Assembly (NCBI GenBank): GCA_021776115.1
Contig: JAJFGN010000004.1
Location: 1 to 64,000 of the forward strand
Direction of reading: 5' to 3'
Origin: Kiloniellaceae bacterium
GTDB taxonomy: Bacteria; Pseudomonadota; Alphaproteobacteria; Kiloniellales; J153
DNA length: 64,000 nt
Under the pieces are notes generated by a model that saw only the letters and a list, made by a program, of their open reading frames with translations, searched no databases and had not been told where the DNA came from. Both the position numbers and the translations under genes were made by a program. Positions 35,391 through 44,963 of this stretch are shown here, piece after piece. Numbering within the stretch: position 1 is the first letter of the stretch; every line of letters begins with the position of its first letter.

Positions 35391-36539
35391 ATGGCCGGTC
35401 AAGCCGGATCTCAAAGACCCCGTTTTATCGGTAGCGAGATTTACCGGCGCTCGACCTACGGCTCTCGTCACCCCCTCGCGATACCTCGGGTCTCAACCGT
35501 CATGGACCTTTGCAGGGCCTTGGGTTGGCTGTCGGACGATGTGTATCTGGATAGCCCACTTGCGACGGCCGAGGGCCTGGCCCGTTTTCACGATCCGGCC
35601 TATATCGCGGCGGTGCAGGAAGTCGAGCGGCTTCAAAAGGCAACGCAGGAGGTGCGCGAGCGCTTCAATCTCGGCCGCAATGGCAACCCTGTGTTCCCTG
35701 AGATCTTCCGCCGCCCGGCAACCGCCGCCGGCGGCTCGATCTTGGCCGGGACCCTACTAGTGGAACCGGGTATGATCTACCATCCAGCGGGGGGCACTCA
35801 CCATGGCCGGCGCGGTCGGGCGAGCGGCTTCTGCTTCTTCAACGATCCGGTTTTGGCGATCCTGGCCCTGCTCGACAATGGCGTTGGGCGAGTCTTGTAT
35901 CTGGATGTCGACGCGCACCACGGCGACGGCGTTCAAGACGCCTTTGACGACGACCGGCGAGTCTTGACCGTGTCGGTGCATGAAGCCGGGCGTTGGCCCA
36001 TGACGGGCGACTCCTACACTGGTCAAGCGCCGGGCGCACTGGGCGACCGCGGCGGGGGCGGTGCGCGCAATCTGCCCGTGCCGGCCGGCTTCAACGATTG
36101 TGAGATGGATTATGTATTGGAGATGGGTTTTTTACCCCTAGCAGAGGCCTTCGCGCCGGAAGCCGTGGTCCTGCAATGCGGCGCCGATGCCTTGGAGGAC
36201 GATCCCCAAAGCCGCTTGTCGCTCTCCAACCATGCCCTGTGGCGTGTAGTCGAAGCCGCGCGGCATATGGCGCCCCGGGTTCTGGTGCTGGGCGGGGGCG
36301 GGTACAATCCTTGGTCCGTCGGCCGATGCTGGACCGGAGTTTGGGCGACCCTCAATGGCTTAGCCATTCCGGACTATCTGCCTCCCGGGGCCGAAGCCAT
36401 TTTGCGCCGCCTCGAATGGCGTCACAGCCGGGGCCGGAACCCGCCGGACACCTGGTTCACGACCTTGGCCGATGCACCCCGAGTGGGGCCGGTCCGCGCC
36501 GAAGTTCGCGCGGCCGTAACTGCGGTTGTGGCCCCTTGA
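35391..36539 (+). CDS. Histone deacetylase / acetoin utilisation (AcuC)-like deacetylase
   Basis: 382 aa zinc-dependent deacetylase of the arginase/HDAC fold. Visible are HPAGGTHHGRRGRASGFCFFND with the paired catalytic histidines, YLDVDAHHGDGVQDAF with the Asp and His zinc ligands, and LVLGGGGYN with the active-site Tyr. Bacterial members deacetylate acetyl-CoA synthetase, polyamines or unknown amides. The neighbouring genes do not fix the substrate; a role in acetyl-lysine removal is the default inference. Confidence 0.92.
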   Translation: MAGQAGSQRPRFIGSEIYRRSTYGSRHPLAIPRVSTVMDLCRALGWLSDDVYLDSPLATAEGLARFHDPAYIAAVQEVERLQKATQEVRERFNLGRNGNPVFPEIFRRPATAAGGSILAGTLLVEPGMIYHPAGGTHHGRRGRASGFCFFNDPVLAILALLDNGVGRVLYLDVDAHHGDGVQDAFDDDRRVLTVSVHEAGRWPMTGDSYTGQAPGALGDRGGGGARNLPVPAGFNDCEMDYVLEMGFLPLAEAFAPEAVVLQCGADALEDDPQSRLSLSNHALWRVVEAARHMAPRVLVLGGGGYNPWSVGRCWTGVWATLNGLAIPDYLPPGAEAILRRLEWRHSRGRNPPDTWFTTLADAPRVGPVRAEVRAAVTAVVAP

Positions 36540-36580
36540 GAGTTCTTGCGACAAGGCGGGCGGCGCCCTATGTCTTGGCG

Positions 36581-37063
36581 ATGCCCCTGCCTTCCCTGCT
36601 CCGACTATGGTTCGCACTCGGTCTATTCCTGACCGCGGCTTTGCCGGCCCAAGCACAAACGAAACTCGAAACCTTCGAACGCGACCGCTTGGTCATCGAA
36701 ACTTCCGCGAGTGAGAAGTATTCGTTCGAGGTTGAAATGGCGCTGACGTCAAAGCAGCGGGCCCAAGGCCTGATGTATCGCCGCAACCTGGATGGGGACG
36801 CGGGTATGCTGTTTATCTACGAGCGCGATACGCCGATCAGCATGTGGATGAAGAATACGCTGATCCCGCTCGACATGCTTTTTCTCGCGCGCGACGGACG
36901 AATTCTGCGCATCGCGGAGCGGGCGGTGCCCATGTCCCTGCAAACGATTTCCTCTGGCGAGGCAGTGGCGGCGGTGCTGGAGCTGAACGGCGGAACGGCG
37001 AATCGGCTGGGGATCGAGGCCGGGGACCGGGTCATTCACCCGGCACTTGGCGGTGGGTCTTAG
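36581..37063 (+). CDS. DUF192 family secreted protein
   Basis: 160 aa. A signal peptide (LLRLWFALGLFLTAALPAQAQ) is followed by the DUF192 domain: VEMALTSKQRAQGLMYRRNLDGDAGMLF, then MWMKNTLIPLDMLF and the GTANRLGIEAGDRV ending. The family has no firm function. It follows the AcuC-like gene by 41 bases. The start at 36581 fits a signal peptide directly; a longer frame from 36176 overlaps the previous gene and is rejected. Confidence 0.9.
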   Translation: MPLPSLLRLWFALGLFLTAALPAQAQTKLETFERDRLVIETSASEKYSFEVEMALTSKQRAQGLMYRRNLDGDAGMLFIYERDTPISMWMKNTLIPLDMLFLARDGRILRIAERAVPMSLQTISSGEAVAAVLELNGGTANRLGIEAGDRVIHPALGGGS

Positions 37064-37132
37064 GGCCTTAGTTGAGTGAAAGGGTGCGCAGCCGGATGCC
37101 CATCTTCCGGTAACGTTTGGCGGAGGTCCTTT

Positions 37133-37444
37133 TCAGGCCTCTGGATCGACCGCGATCTGCTCCATCTTGCGCCAGCCTTCGCCTGCGGCGACCAGGCAGC
37201 TAACGCCTTGCGGCGTTGTCACGATGATGGTCCAGGTGCCGCCCTTCGCGTCGGTCAGCACCTCAACGAGGCCGCCGTTATTAGTAACGCCGGCGGCAAC
37301 AGGCGCTTCCTTATACTTCTGCGAGAGCAGATCGAGCACTTGTTTGCGGTCGTTGCACTGGGGCCTTCCCTGCTGCGCCGTCTGAGCGGTCGCCGAATGC
37401 GCGATGAGGGCTAAGGCTGCGCTGAGCGCCAGAGTTTTCCACAT
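37133..37444 (-). CDS. Small putative periplasmic protein
   Basis: 103 aa. A clear signal peptide ends at SATAQ near residue 21. The mature domain has two cysteines (PQCNDRKQVLDLLSQKY and GVSCLVAAGEGW) and pattern GxTNNGGLVEVLTDAKGGTWTIIVT, which I associate with a widespread alphaproteobacterial hypothetical family without known function. It is transcribed alone, convergent with the DUF192 gene. Confidence 0.8.
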   Translation of the reverse strand: MWKTLALSAALALIAHSATAQTAQQGRPQCNDRKQVLDLLSQKYKEAPVAAGVTNNGGLVEVLTDAKGGTWTIIVTTPQGVSCLVAAGEGWRKMEQIAVDPEA

Positions 37445-37580
37445 ATAGAGCCTCGCGGGTCTCTAGGTCCCGGTCAAAACGGTTTCGGCCGGTCTCTGAG
37501 TCTCACAAGGTTGCGTGAAGATAGGCTTAAATAAGTCTAACGCAGTCGTTAACCATTACAGGCCGCAAAGGCCTTGGACT

Positions 37581-38243
37581 TTATCGTTTGCGGGCCAGCA
37601 TCAAGCCATCGCCTATGGGGACGAGGGAGATGTTTACGCGGGTATCTCCGTGTATTTTTTCGTTCAAAGCGCGTATTGCGCGTGTATCCTCATCATCATT
37701 CGATGGGTCGGCAACCGATCCGCTCCAGAGCACATTGTCGACAGCGATCAACCCGCCCGGCCGCAGGAGGGACAGGCAGCGCTCGTAATAATGGCCGTAG
37801 TTGGTCTTGTCCGCATCGATGAACGCGAAATCGAAACTGCTGGCCGCGCCCTCGCTCAACAGAGCGTCCAGGGTATCCACAGCCGGGCCAAGGCGCAGGT
37901 CGATCTTGCCCGTGACCCCCGCCTCGGCCCAATAACGCCGGCCAACGGACGTGAATTCTTCGCTGATATCGCAGGCGATAACCTTGCCATCGCTGGGCAG
38001 AGCGAGTGCTACGGCCAAGGCGCTATAGCCGGTGAAAGTGCCGACCTCCAGCGTTCGGCGCCCCCCGATCAGCTCGACCAAAAAGGCCATGAACTGGCCT
38101 TGCTCCGGTCCGATCTGCATACGCGCCCATTCCATAGTCGCGGTTTCGGCACGCAAGCGCGCCAAAACCGGGGCTTCGCGCAGCGAATGGTCCAGCAGGT
38201 ATTTGTAAACCCGGTCTGTAAGCTCAATCGTGCGTGAGTTCAT
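37581..38243 (-). CDS. Class I SAM-dependent O-methyltransferase (caffeoyl-CoA type)
   Basis: 220 aa. The SAM motif LEVGTFTGYSALAVALALP near residues 65-83, metal-site Asp in FIDADKTNYGHYYE and the downstream VDNVLWSGSVADP match the cation-dependent O-methyltransferase family (Pfam Methyltransf_3). Bacterial members methylate catechol-type hydroxyls. The ATG at 38243 has AGGAG 12 bases upstream; the open frame upstream overlaps the RidA-like gene and is not used. It is 35 bases behind that gene on the same strand. Confidence 0.93.
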   Translation of the reverse strand: MNSRTIELTDRVYKYLLDHSLREAPVLARLRAETATMEWARMQIGPEQGQFMAFLVELIGGRRTLEVGTFTGYSALAVALALPSDGKVIACDISEEFTSVGRRYWAEAGVTGKIDLRLGPAVDTLDALLSEGAASSFDFAFIDADKTNYGHYYERCLSLLRPGGLIAVDNVLWSGSVADPSNDDEDTRAIRALNEKIHGDTRVNISLVPIGDGLMLARKR

Positions 38244-38278
38244 GGGGAAATTTTTCTCCTGTACGCGCACCGCTCGTT

Positions 38279-38629
38279 TTATCGGGCGGCAACGACGCCC
38301 ACTTCCACAGTGTATTTCGTCATGGCCAGCTTGGCCTCCACACAAGCGCGGGCGGGGGTATGGCCCTGCACCACCCAGGCATCCCAAACCTCATTGATCG
38401 CACTGAAGTCGCGAATATCGCTTAGCCAGATCGTGGCCGACAAAATCTTGGTTTTATCGCTCCCGGCCTCGGCCAATAGCGCGTCAATACGGCCGAGGAT
38501 ATCGCTCATTTGGGCGCCGGCGGGTTGGCCCGGCGCGTCCGAGGCCACTTGGCCAGCCAGGTAAACGGTGTCGCCATGAATGACGATCTGGCTCATGCGG
38601 GGGCCGGTATGCTTGCGGTCGATGGTCAT
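38279..38629 (-). CDS. RidA/YjgF-family protein
   Basis: 116 aa single-domain RidA/YjgF fold, with VYLAGQVASDAPGQPAGAQMSDIL, an ALLAEAGSDKTKIL helix and the C-terminal RACVEAKLAMTKYTVEVGVVAA. The Arg of TPARACVE aligns with the imine-deaminating Arg of RidA. Members hydrolyse reactive enamine/imine intermediates of PLP enzymes, though many paralogues have other roles. It is upstream of the O-methyltransferase on the same strand. Confidence 0.92.
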   Translation of the reverse strand: MTIDRKHTGPRMSQIVIHGDTVYLAGQVASDAPGQPAGAQMSDILGRIDALLAEAGSDKTKILSATIWLSDIRDFSAINEVWDAWVVQGHTPARACVEAKLAMTKYTVEVGVVAAR

Positions 38630-38856
38630 AGCTTGAGTTCCCAGGTTGAATATCAGGGCGGGTAATCCGCTGTGTAAGGGCGCATGATCGCGTGCTTATC
38701 ACTTACCGGCAAGCAGCCAGTCCGGGCCGCGTGCACCTCAAAGAAAGGGGGCTTTCGCTACAGATTCGTGGCAACCCGTCTGGGCCGGCTACCACAAACT
38801 GGATCCGCTCGTCTCGGAATTCAGAATCCCGGACGAGGGCGAAAAGCGGACTGAGC

Positions 38857-39636
38857 TTAGTTATGCAAGATCTGGCTGAGGAACAGCTTGGTCCGGTCGG
38901 ATTGCGGGTTGTTGAAGAATTCTTCTGGGTTGTTCTGCTCGATGATCTCGCCGCCATCCATGAAAATGACCCGGTTGGCGACCTTGCGCGCAAAGCCCAT
39001 TTCATGGGTTACGCACAGCATGGTCATGCCGGATTCCGCCAAACCAACCATGACGTCCAAAACTTCCGAAATCATTTCGGGGTCGAGCGCCGAGGTCGGC
39101 TCGTCGAACAACATGATCTTCGGGTTCATGCAAAGCGAGCGGGCGATAGCAACGCGCTGCTGCTGACCACCGGAAAGTTGGCCGGGGAATTTGGTAGCCT
39201 GTTCCGGAATCTTGACTCGTGCCAGATAGGTCATGGCGATTTCCTCGGCCTCCACCTTGGGCGTCTTTTTCACCCAGATAGGAGCCAAGGTGCAATTCTC
39301 CAGGACCGTCAAATGCGGGAACAGATTGAAATGCTGAAATACCATTCCGACTTCGCGGCGAACCGAGTCAATCTTGCGCACGTCGTTAGTTAGCTCAACC
39401 CCGTCGACGACGATTTGACCTCGCTGATGCTCCTCGAGCCGATTGATGCAGCGAATCAGGGTCGATTTGCCCGAGCCCGAAGGCCCGCAAATCACGATAC
39501 GTTCTCCGGCATCCACACTCAGGTTAATGTCCTTCAGGACGTGAAACTCGCCATACCATTTATGAACGCCAACCATCTGGACGGCGACTTGATCCGTTTG
39601 CGATTGCGGCATGACGTGGGCTGCTGCTTCGGACAT
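38857..39636 (-). CDS. aapP: General L-amino acid ABC transporter ATPase AapP
   Basis: 259 aa. Walker [10 protein letters not shown] at about residues 51-59, signature [15 protein letters not shown], Walker [15 protein letters not shown] and switch [12 protein letters not shown] match the polar amino acid (HisP/AapP) group. It is the last gene of aapJ-Q-M-P, 12 bases after aapM. Confidence 0.95.
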   Translation of the reverse strand: MSEAAAHVMPQSQTDQVAVQMVGVHKWYGEFHVLKDINLSVDAGERIVICGPSGSGKSTLIRCINRLEEHQRGQIVVDGVELTNDVRKIDSVRREVGMVFQHFNLFPHLTVLENCTLAPIWVKKTPKVEAEEIAMTYLARVKIPEQATKFPGQLSGGQQQRVAIARSLCMNPKIMLFDEPTSALDPEMISEVLDVMVGLAESGMTMLCVTHEMGFARKVANRVIFMDGGEIIEQNNPEEFFNNPQSDRTKLFLSQILHN

Positions 39637-39648
39637 GACGTTATCTCC

Positions 39649-40764
39649 CTATCGCTTGTGCCCAGTGTGGAGCTTGTTCTCAAGATAGATGCTGTATCGC
39701 GACATGCTAAAGCACGAGATGAAAAAGAAAATCGCGATGAAGATGTAGAGCTCTGTCGACAGTCCCTGCCACTTCGAATCGGCCAAGATCGATTGACTTA
39801 GGCCCAGGGGATCGAGCAGGCCGATAATAACCACCAGGGTCGTGTCCTTATAAAGCCCGATAAAGGTGTTAACGATGCCCGGGATCGAAATCTTCAGGGC
39901 CTGGGGCAAGACCACCAGCCCCATCATCTTCCAATAACTCAGGCCCATGGCCATGGCGGCTTCGAACTGGCCCCTGGGAATCGCTTGCAGACCGCCACGT
40001 ACGACTTCGGCGATATAAGCGGCGGAAAACAGCGTGACCATGATGAGCACACGCAGCAAGAGGTCGAAATAGGTCCCCGGCGGCAGGAAGTAATTGAGCA
40101 GGGTCGAGGCCACGAAGAGCAGTGTGATCAAGGGGACGCCGCGGATGAACTCAATAAAACAGATGCTAATGACCTTGAGCACCAAAAGCTCGGAACGCCG
40201 GCCTAGCGCCAGGACAATGCCGAGCGGCAACGACGCCACGATCCCGGTCACGCCGATTAGGACAGTCAACATAATGCCGCCGAATTTGGCGGATTCCACC
40301 GGCTCCAAACCCAAGCCGCCCCACAACAGGAAAAAAGCTATGACCGGATAGATTAGGGAAAATACAAACCAGCCTCGGCGGTACGGTGCCTTGTCGAACA
40401 ATATCGGCACTAAAGCGACGGCCAGCAGGACCGCCGAAAGGTCGACACGCCAGCGCAATTCCACAGGGTAGAATCCGTACACAAGCTGGTCGAAGCGCAC
40501 GATCACCACGGACCAGCATGCGCCGCTAGCCCGCTCCCAACATTCGGCTCGCGAGCCCGCGTCGAATACGGCATTCAGAATAAACCAATCCAGAAATGGG
40601 GGAATGGCCAGGTAGATAAGGTAAATCCCCAGAAGGGTGAGCACCGTGTTGGTCGGCGAGGAAAAAAGATTTTCCCGCATCCATTTGATCGCTCCCCGGT
40701 TGCCCAAGGGGGGCGGCAGATCTGGATGAGTGCCGGGAGCGTGGGTTTGAGTAGCGTCGGTCAT
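39649..40764 (-). CDS. aapM: General L-amino acid ABC transporter permease AapM
   Basis: 371 aa, longer than standard HisM-type permeases because of a long N-terminal region with an extra helix and periplasmic loop, as is normal for AapM. The C-terminal permease domain carries the EAA loop FEAAMAMGLSYWKMMGLVVLPQALKISIPGI. It is 6 bases after aapQ. Confidence 0.95.
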   Translation of the reverse strand: MTDATQTHAPGTHPDLPPPLGNRGAIKWMRENLFSSPTNTVLTLLGIYLIYLAIPPFLDWFILNAVFDAGSRAECWERASGACWSVVIVRFDQLVYGFYPVELRWRVDLSAVLLAVALVPILFDKAPYRRGWFVFSLIYPVIAFFLLWGGLGLEPVESAKFGGIMLTVLIGVTGIVASLPLGIVLALGRRSELLVLKVISICFIEFIRGVPLITLLFVASTLLNYFLPPGTYFDLLLRVLIMVTLFSAAYIAEVVRGGLQAIPRGQFEAAMAMGLSYWKMMGLVVLPQALKISIPGIVNTFIGLYKDTTLVVIIGLLDPLGLSQSILADSKWQGLSTELYIFIAIFFFISCFSMSRYSIYLENKLHTGHKR

Positions 40765-40770
40765 GCCGCT

Positions 40771-41961
40771 CTACCTTTCCACCAGCGCAACGCGCTTATT
40801 GTACCAGTTCATCACCATCGAAATGGAGAGCGAGAACGTCAGATAAATCGCAAGCACGATCGACATGCTTTCGAGCGCCCGGCCGGTTTGGTTGAGCGAG
40901 ATGCCCCCGATTGTAGCGACGATATCCATGTAACCGACCGCGATCGCCAGCGAAGAGTTCTTTGTCAGGTTGAGATACTGGCTGATAAGCGGTGGCAGGA
41001 TAACGCGCAGGGCCTGCGGTAGAATCACCAACCGCATGGTCCAATTGGGGCGAATTCCCAAGGCGTAGGAGGCTTCCGTCTGACCATGACTGACAGACTG
41101 AATGCCGGCGCGCACGATCTCGGAAATGAAGGAGGCCGTGTAAATTGTTAGGGCGAACCACAAGGCCAAAAACTCCGGCCTGAGGGTCAGACCGCCCTTG
41201 AAGTTGAATCCGCTCAACGCGGGCCAATTTAATGAAACGGGCTGGCCGGCGGCAAAATAAGCCAGCAGCGGCAGGACCACGATAATGCTCAGGCTAATCG
41301 AGATCACTGGGTAGATCTTGCCAGTTGTCTCTTGGATTCTCTTGGCATAGCGCCTGAAGGCGATCGCGCCCGCGACCGCAACGGCGAGCGCAATAAAGAT
41401 TATCCAGGACCCCGATCCAAATTCCGGACCGGGCAAGACCAATCCGCGGTTCGACAAGAAAATGCCTGATAAGGGCTCAAGCGCGTTCTTGGGCCGGGGC
41501 AACGAATGCACCACGAGGGCATACCACAACAAGATCTGGAGCAGCAGCGGCACGTTGCGCGTAAACTCGACGTAGCAATACATCATCCGGCTGATCAGCC
41601 AGTTTCCCGACAGGCGCAGCACGCCCACGGTGAAACCGAGCAAAGTGGCGGTGATGATTCCGCATAGCGCGATCAACCCGGTGTTCAAGATACCGACGAT
41701 CGTCGCGCGGCCATGGGTGCTGCGCGAATCGTAGTCGATCAAGGTTTGGCTGATGTCGTAGCTGGAGGGATCGTTCAGAAAACCGTAGCCGGTTTCGATA
41801 CCCAGAGTCTGGAGATTGTTGATGGTGTTGTTGACGATATAAGCGAGGAACGCGAAAAGCCCGGCTAGCGCCAAAATCTGAACAAAGATGGCACGCCATC
41901 GGCGATCGGTCCAAAGGTCCTCCAGCTTGAAACTGGGAGCCTGATATTCAATGGCTGACAT
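40771..41961 (-). CDS. aapQ: General L-amino acid ABC transporter permease AapQ
   Basis: 396 aa with the large periplasmic insertion typical of AapQ. The N-terminal ETGYGFLNDPSSYDISQTLIDYDS and the EAA loop TEASYALGIRPNWTMRLVILPQALRVILPPL identify it. It is separated from aapJ by 95 bases with a hairpin. Confidence 0.95.
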   Translation of the reverse strand: MSAIEYQAPSFKLEDLWTDRRWRAIFVQILALAGLFAFLAYIVNNTINNLQTLGIETGYGFLNDPSSYDISQTLIDYDSRSTHGRATIVGILNTGLIALCGIITATLLGFTVGVLRLSGNWLISRMMYCYVEFTRNVPLLLQILLWYALVVHSLPRPKNALEPLSGIFLSNRGLVLPGPEFGSGSWIIFIALAVAVAGAIAFRRYAKRIQETTGKIYPVISISLSIIVVLPLLAYFAAGQPVSLNWPALSGFNFKGGLTLRPEFLALWFALTIYTASFISEIVRAGIQSVSHGQTEASYALGIRPNWTMRLVILPQALRVILPPLISQYLNLTKNSSLAIAVGYMDIVATIGGISLNQTGRALESMSIVLAIYLTFSLSISMVMNWYNKRVALVER

Positions 41962-42010
41962 GACCGCGCGACACCACCTTTTATCGAGAGGAAAGGGCGG
42001 GCGGAAAGGA

Positions 42011-42040
42011 TGCCGGCCGCACCACTTGGCACGGCCGGCA
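42011..42040 (-). promoter_or_regulatory. Hairpin between aapJ and aapQ
   Basis: TGCCGGCCG (42011-42019) pairs exactly with CGGCCGGCA (42032-42040). It lies 17 bases after the aapJ stop and is likely to set the ratio of binding protein to permease. Confidence 0.5.
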
Positions 42041-42056
42041 CCTTAACATTTGGCGT

Positions 42057-43073
42057 TTAGCGGACCGGCGGTGAGTAGATCAGACCGCCATTGACCCACT
42101 GCGCGTTCAGGCCGCGTTCGAGGCCGATTGGCGTCTTAGCACCAATGAAGCGCTCGAAGATCTCGCCGTAGTTGCCACCGGCCTTAACGGCCATTAGCCC
42201 CCAGTCCTGCCGCAGACCTAGCATCGGGCCGAACTTACCCTCGGTACCAAGCATGCGCTTGATCTCGGGGTTTTTGGCGTTCTTGGCCATGTCATCGGCG
42301 TTGGCCGCCGTGACGCCGAGTTCCTCCGCCGAAATCAGCACGTTCAAGGTCCAGCGGACGATGTCGCCCCACTGATCGTCGCCGTGGCGCACGAGCGGAC
42401 CCAACGGCTCCTTGGAGATAATCTCCGGAAGCAACACGTGGTCGTTCGGGTTCTCGAAGGTCGCGCGGGTCGCGGCCAAGCCCGAGGCATCCGTCGTATA
42501 CACGTCGCACCGGCCGGCCAGATAATTCGTCCGGCCTTCCGCGTTGGTCTCGATCGCCACCGGCTCATACTTCATGTTATTGGTGCGGAAGTAATCAGCC
42601 AAATTCAGCTCGGTCGTGGTGCCGGTCTGGATGCAGACCGAGGCGCCGTCGAGTTCCTTGGCGCTCTTCACGCCTAAGGACTTCGGCACCATGAAACCCT
42701 GACCGTCGTAGTAGTTGACGCCAACAAACGTCAGCTTCAGATCGGCATCGCGGCTCAAAGTCCAAGTCGTGTTACGCGCCAGCATGTCGATTTCGCCGGA
42801 TTTCAGCGCTTCGAAGCGTGTCTTGCCGGTGGTTGGCGTGTACTTGACCTTCGACTTGTCGCCGAAGATGGCCGCGGCGACTGCCTGACACACGGCGGGA
42901 TCGAAGCCCTGCCAATTGCCCTTGTCGTCGGTAAAGGCGAAACCTGCAACGCCGGTCGAGACGCCGCACTGCAAGAAGCCCTTGGCCTTAATGTCGTCCA
43001 AAGTGCTGGCCGAAGCCGTAGCCGCAACACCGACCACAGCCGCCGCCGCGATAAACCCTGACAATACCTTCAT
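42057..43073 (-). CDS. aapJ: General L-amino acid ABC transporter binding protein AapJ
   Basis: 338 aa. The signal peptide ends near ATASA. The mature start STLDDIKAKGFLQCGVSTGVAGFAF and the motif FEALKSGEIDMLARNTTWTLSRD are diagnostic of AapJ/BztA. It is the first gene of aapJ-Q-M-P, which in rhizobia and Rhodobacter takes up a broad range of L-amino acids. It is divergent from metC across a 246-base gap. Confidence 0.96.
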   Translation of the reverse strand: MKVLSGFIAAAAVVGVAATASASTLDDIKAKGFLQCGVSTGVAGFAFTDDKGNWQGFDPAVCQAVAAAIFGDKSKVKYTPTTGKTRFEALKSGEIDMLARNTTWTLSRDADLKLTFVGVNYYDGQGFMVPKSLGVKSAKELDGASVCIQTGTTTELNLADYFRTNNMKYEPVAIETNAEGRTNYLAGRCDVYTTDASGLAATRATFENPNDHVLLPEIISKEPLGPLVRHGDDQWGDIVRWTLNVLISAEELGVTAANADDMAKNAKNPEIKRMLGTEGKFGPMLGLRQDWGLMAVKAGGNYGEIFERFIGAKTPIGLERGLNAQWVNGGLIYSPPVR

Positions 43074-43319
43074 GGAACACCTTCCCTGTTAATCTCATTC
43101 ACGACGGACCCTCCGCCCGCCAAAGCGACCCCCAGCGCCAATCTTCGCCGGCAACCGGGTCCACACTCGGGAAACATGGAACATGAGGCCTAGAAAGGCA
43201 AGCGCGCGTCGCATTCGGAAATAATATTGCGTGGGACGGCGGCTGCCTCGCGCTCGCCAGGCCCGCAATCTGGGATTATGCTGGCGCCGCAATCGGCTTG
43301 GTGGAGGCAAGATCGGCGT

Positions 43320-44534
43320 ATGGTTAAGAAGAACAGTTACAAAACAGACACCCTGTTAAGCCACCTGGGCAGGGACTCGGCGGCCAATCATGGCGTTGTG
43401 AACCCGCCCGTTTATCATGCTTCCACGCTTCTTTTCGATTCCGTCGAAACCTTACTGGAAATGCGCCGGGACCCATATATCAAGGGCCGAACCATGTACG
43501 GCCGGATGGGGACACCGACGACCTTCGCGCTGGAAGAGGCGGTCGCGCACTTGGAGGGCGGCTACGGTGCCATCGCGGTACAGAGTGGCTTAGCCGCAAT
43601 CGTCGGCGCCATCACGACGTTCGTCGGTCAAGGCGATCACATTCTCGTTAGCGACTCGGTCTACAAGCCAAACCGAAATTTCTGCGAAGATTTCTTGGCA
43701 AGAATGGGAGTTGAGGTTGAGTTCTACGACCCAACTATCGGCGCGGGTATCGCTAAGCTGATGCGGCCCGAAACCAAGCTAGTCTTCCTCGAATCTCCCG
43801 GGTCGCACTCTTTTGAAGTCCAGGACGTTCCGGCCATCGCCGCTACGGCGCGTGCTAGCGGGGCGGTATCGATCATCGACAATTCCTGGGCTACGCCCTT
43901 GTATCTCAAGCCGCTCGCGCTTGGTGTCGACATTTCCGTCCATGCCGCGACCAAGTATATCGTCGGTCATGCCGATGCCATGATGGGACTGATCATCGCG
44001 GGCGAGTCTCATTACACCCGCATACGGCATACGACCGCGTTGTTGGGATATTCGGCGGCGCCCGACGACGTTTATCTGGCGCTGCGCGGCTTGCGAACGC
44101 TCTCAGTGCGTTTGGCCCGACATGAAGAAACCGGATTGATGTTGGCCAAATGGTTTCAAGACCGCCCTGAAGTCGAGCGGGTTCTGCATCCAGCGCTTCC
44201 CAGCGATCCGGGGTACGAGATATGGCGGCGGGATTTCACCGGGGCTTCAGGGTTGTTCGGTGTGATCTTCAAGCCCTGCTCCGATGCCGCGCTCGCCGCG
44301 ATGATCGACGGTTATGATTTGTTCGGCCTTGGGGCGAGCTGGGGCGGCTATGAAAGCCTTGCTCTGCCAAGCGGGCCTTCCATGGCGCGCAGCGCCACGA
44401 CGTTGGAAACTTCCGGGCCTGTGGTTCGTTTTCACGCTGGCCTCGAGGACCCTCGGGACCTGATAGCGGACTTGGAGGCCGGTCTTATCCGCATGGCGGC
44501 AGTGAACGGCGGCGAGGAATCTAGAGGAATCTAA
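43320..44534 (+). CDS. metC: Cystathionine beta-lyase
   Basis: 404 aa Cys/Met metabolism PLP enzyme. The ATG at 43320 has GGAGG upstream; an earlier in-frame ATG gives a non-conserved arginine-rich leader. Motifs are NPPVYHASTLLFDS, TMYGRMGTPTTFALEEA, the PLP lysine in SVHAATKYIVGHADAMMG and SWGGYESLALP, which together favour MetC over gamma-synthase. It cleaves cystathionine to homocysteine, pyruvate and ammonia. Its stop directly abuts the hisI start (TAA-ATG). Confidence 0.93.
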   Translation: MVKKNSYKTDTLLSHLGRDSAANHGVVNPPVYHASTLLFDSVETLLEMRRDPYIKGRTMYGRMGTPTTFALEEAVAHLEGGYGAIAVQSGLAAIVGAITTFVGQGDHILVSDSVYKPNRNFCEDFLARMGVEVEFYDPTIGAGIAKLMRPETKLVFLESPGSHSFEVQDVPAIAATARASGAVSIIDNSWATPLYLKPLALGVDISVHAATKYIVGHADAMMGLIIAGESHYTRIRHTTALLGYSAAPDDVYLALRGLRTLSVRLARHEETGLMLAKWFQDRPEVERVLHPALPSDPGYEIWRRDFTGASGLFGVIFKPCSDAALAAMIDGYDLFGLGASWGGYESLALPSGPSMARSATTLETSGPVVRFHAGLEDPRDLIADLEAGLIRMAAVNGGEESRGI

Positions 44535-44954
44535 ATGAGTACGTCGAAAACACGAGAGACGCACCCAGCCCCCGAGGCGCTCCTAAAACTCGTAAAGTTC
44601 GATGACCGTGGGTTGGTACCCGCGATCGCGCAGGACCATCGCAACGGCGACGTCTTGATGATGGCTTGGATGAACCGGGCCGCCCTGAGCGAAACACTGC
44701 GCAGCGGCCAGGTATGCTATTGGTCGCGGTCTCGCGGCACGCTATGGCGCAAGGGCGAAACGTCCGGCCAGGTTCAACATCTGAAAGATTTGCGGATCGA
44801 TTGCGATGGAGACACGCTTCTCCTCAGGGTCGCGCAAACCGGGGTCACCTGCCACACCGGACGCCGGAGCTGCTTTTACCGGGCGTTGCGCGGTGGCGAG
44901 ATCGAGGACATCCTACCGGTCGAGCGGGACCCTCGGGACCTCTACGGCGGGTAG
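44535..44954 (+). CDS. hisI: Phosphoribosyl-AMP cyclohydrolase
   Basis: 139 aa monofunctional HisI without the HisE domain, as usual in alphaproteobacteria. DVLMMAWMNRAALSETLRSGQVCYWSRSRG, WRKGETSGQVQ and the zinc cysteines in TGVTCHTGRRSCFYR are all present, with the Asp pair in RIDCDGDTLLL binding metal. It opens the adenine ring of phosphoribosyl-AMP in histidine synthesis. It is sandwiched between metC and a molybdate regulator, an unusual location. Confidence 0.95.
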   Translation: MSTSKTRETHPAPEALLKLVKFDDRGLVPAIAQDHRNGDVLMMAWMNRAALSETLRSGQVCYWSRSRGTLWRKGETSGQVQHLKDLRIDCDGDTLLLRVAQTGVTCHTGRRSCFYRALRGGEIEDILPVERDPRDLYGG

Positions 44955-44963
44955 GCGCTAACA

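Noticed and set aside
36176-36580. N-terminal extension of the DUF192 frame
   Set aside because: It overlaps the AcuC-like gene in another frame; the protein has a clean signal peptide from 36581.
44446-44943. Repeated 14-mer GACCCTCGGGACCT in metC and hisI
   Set aside because: Both copies encode DPRDL near the protein C-termini in frame; most likely coincidental codon use.
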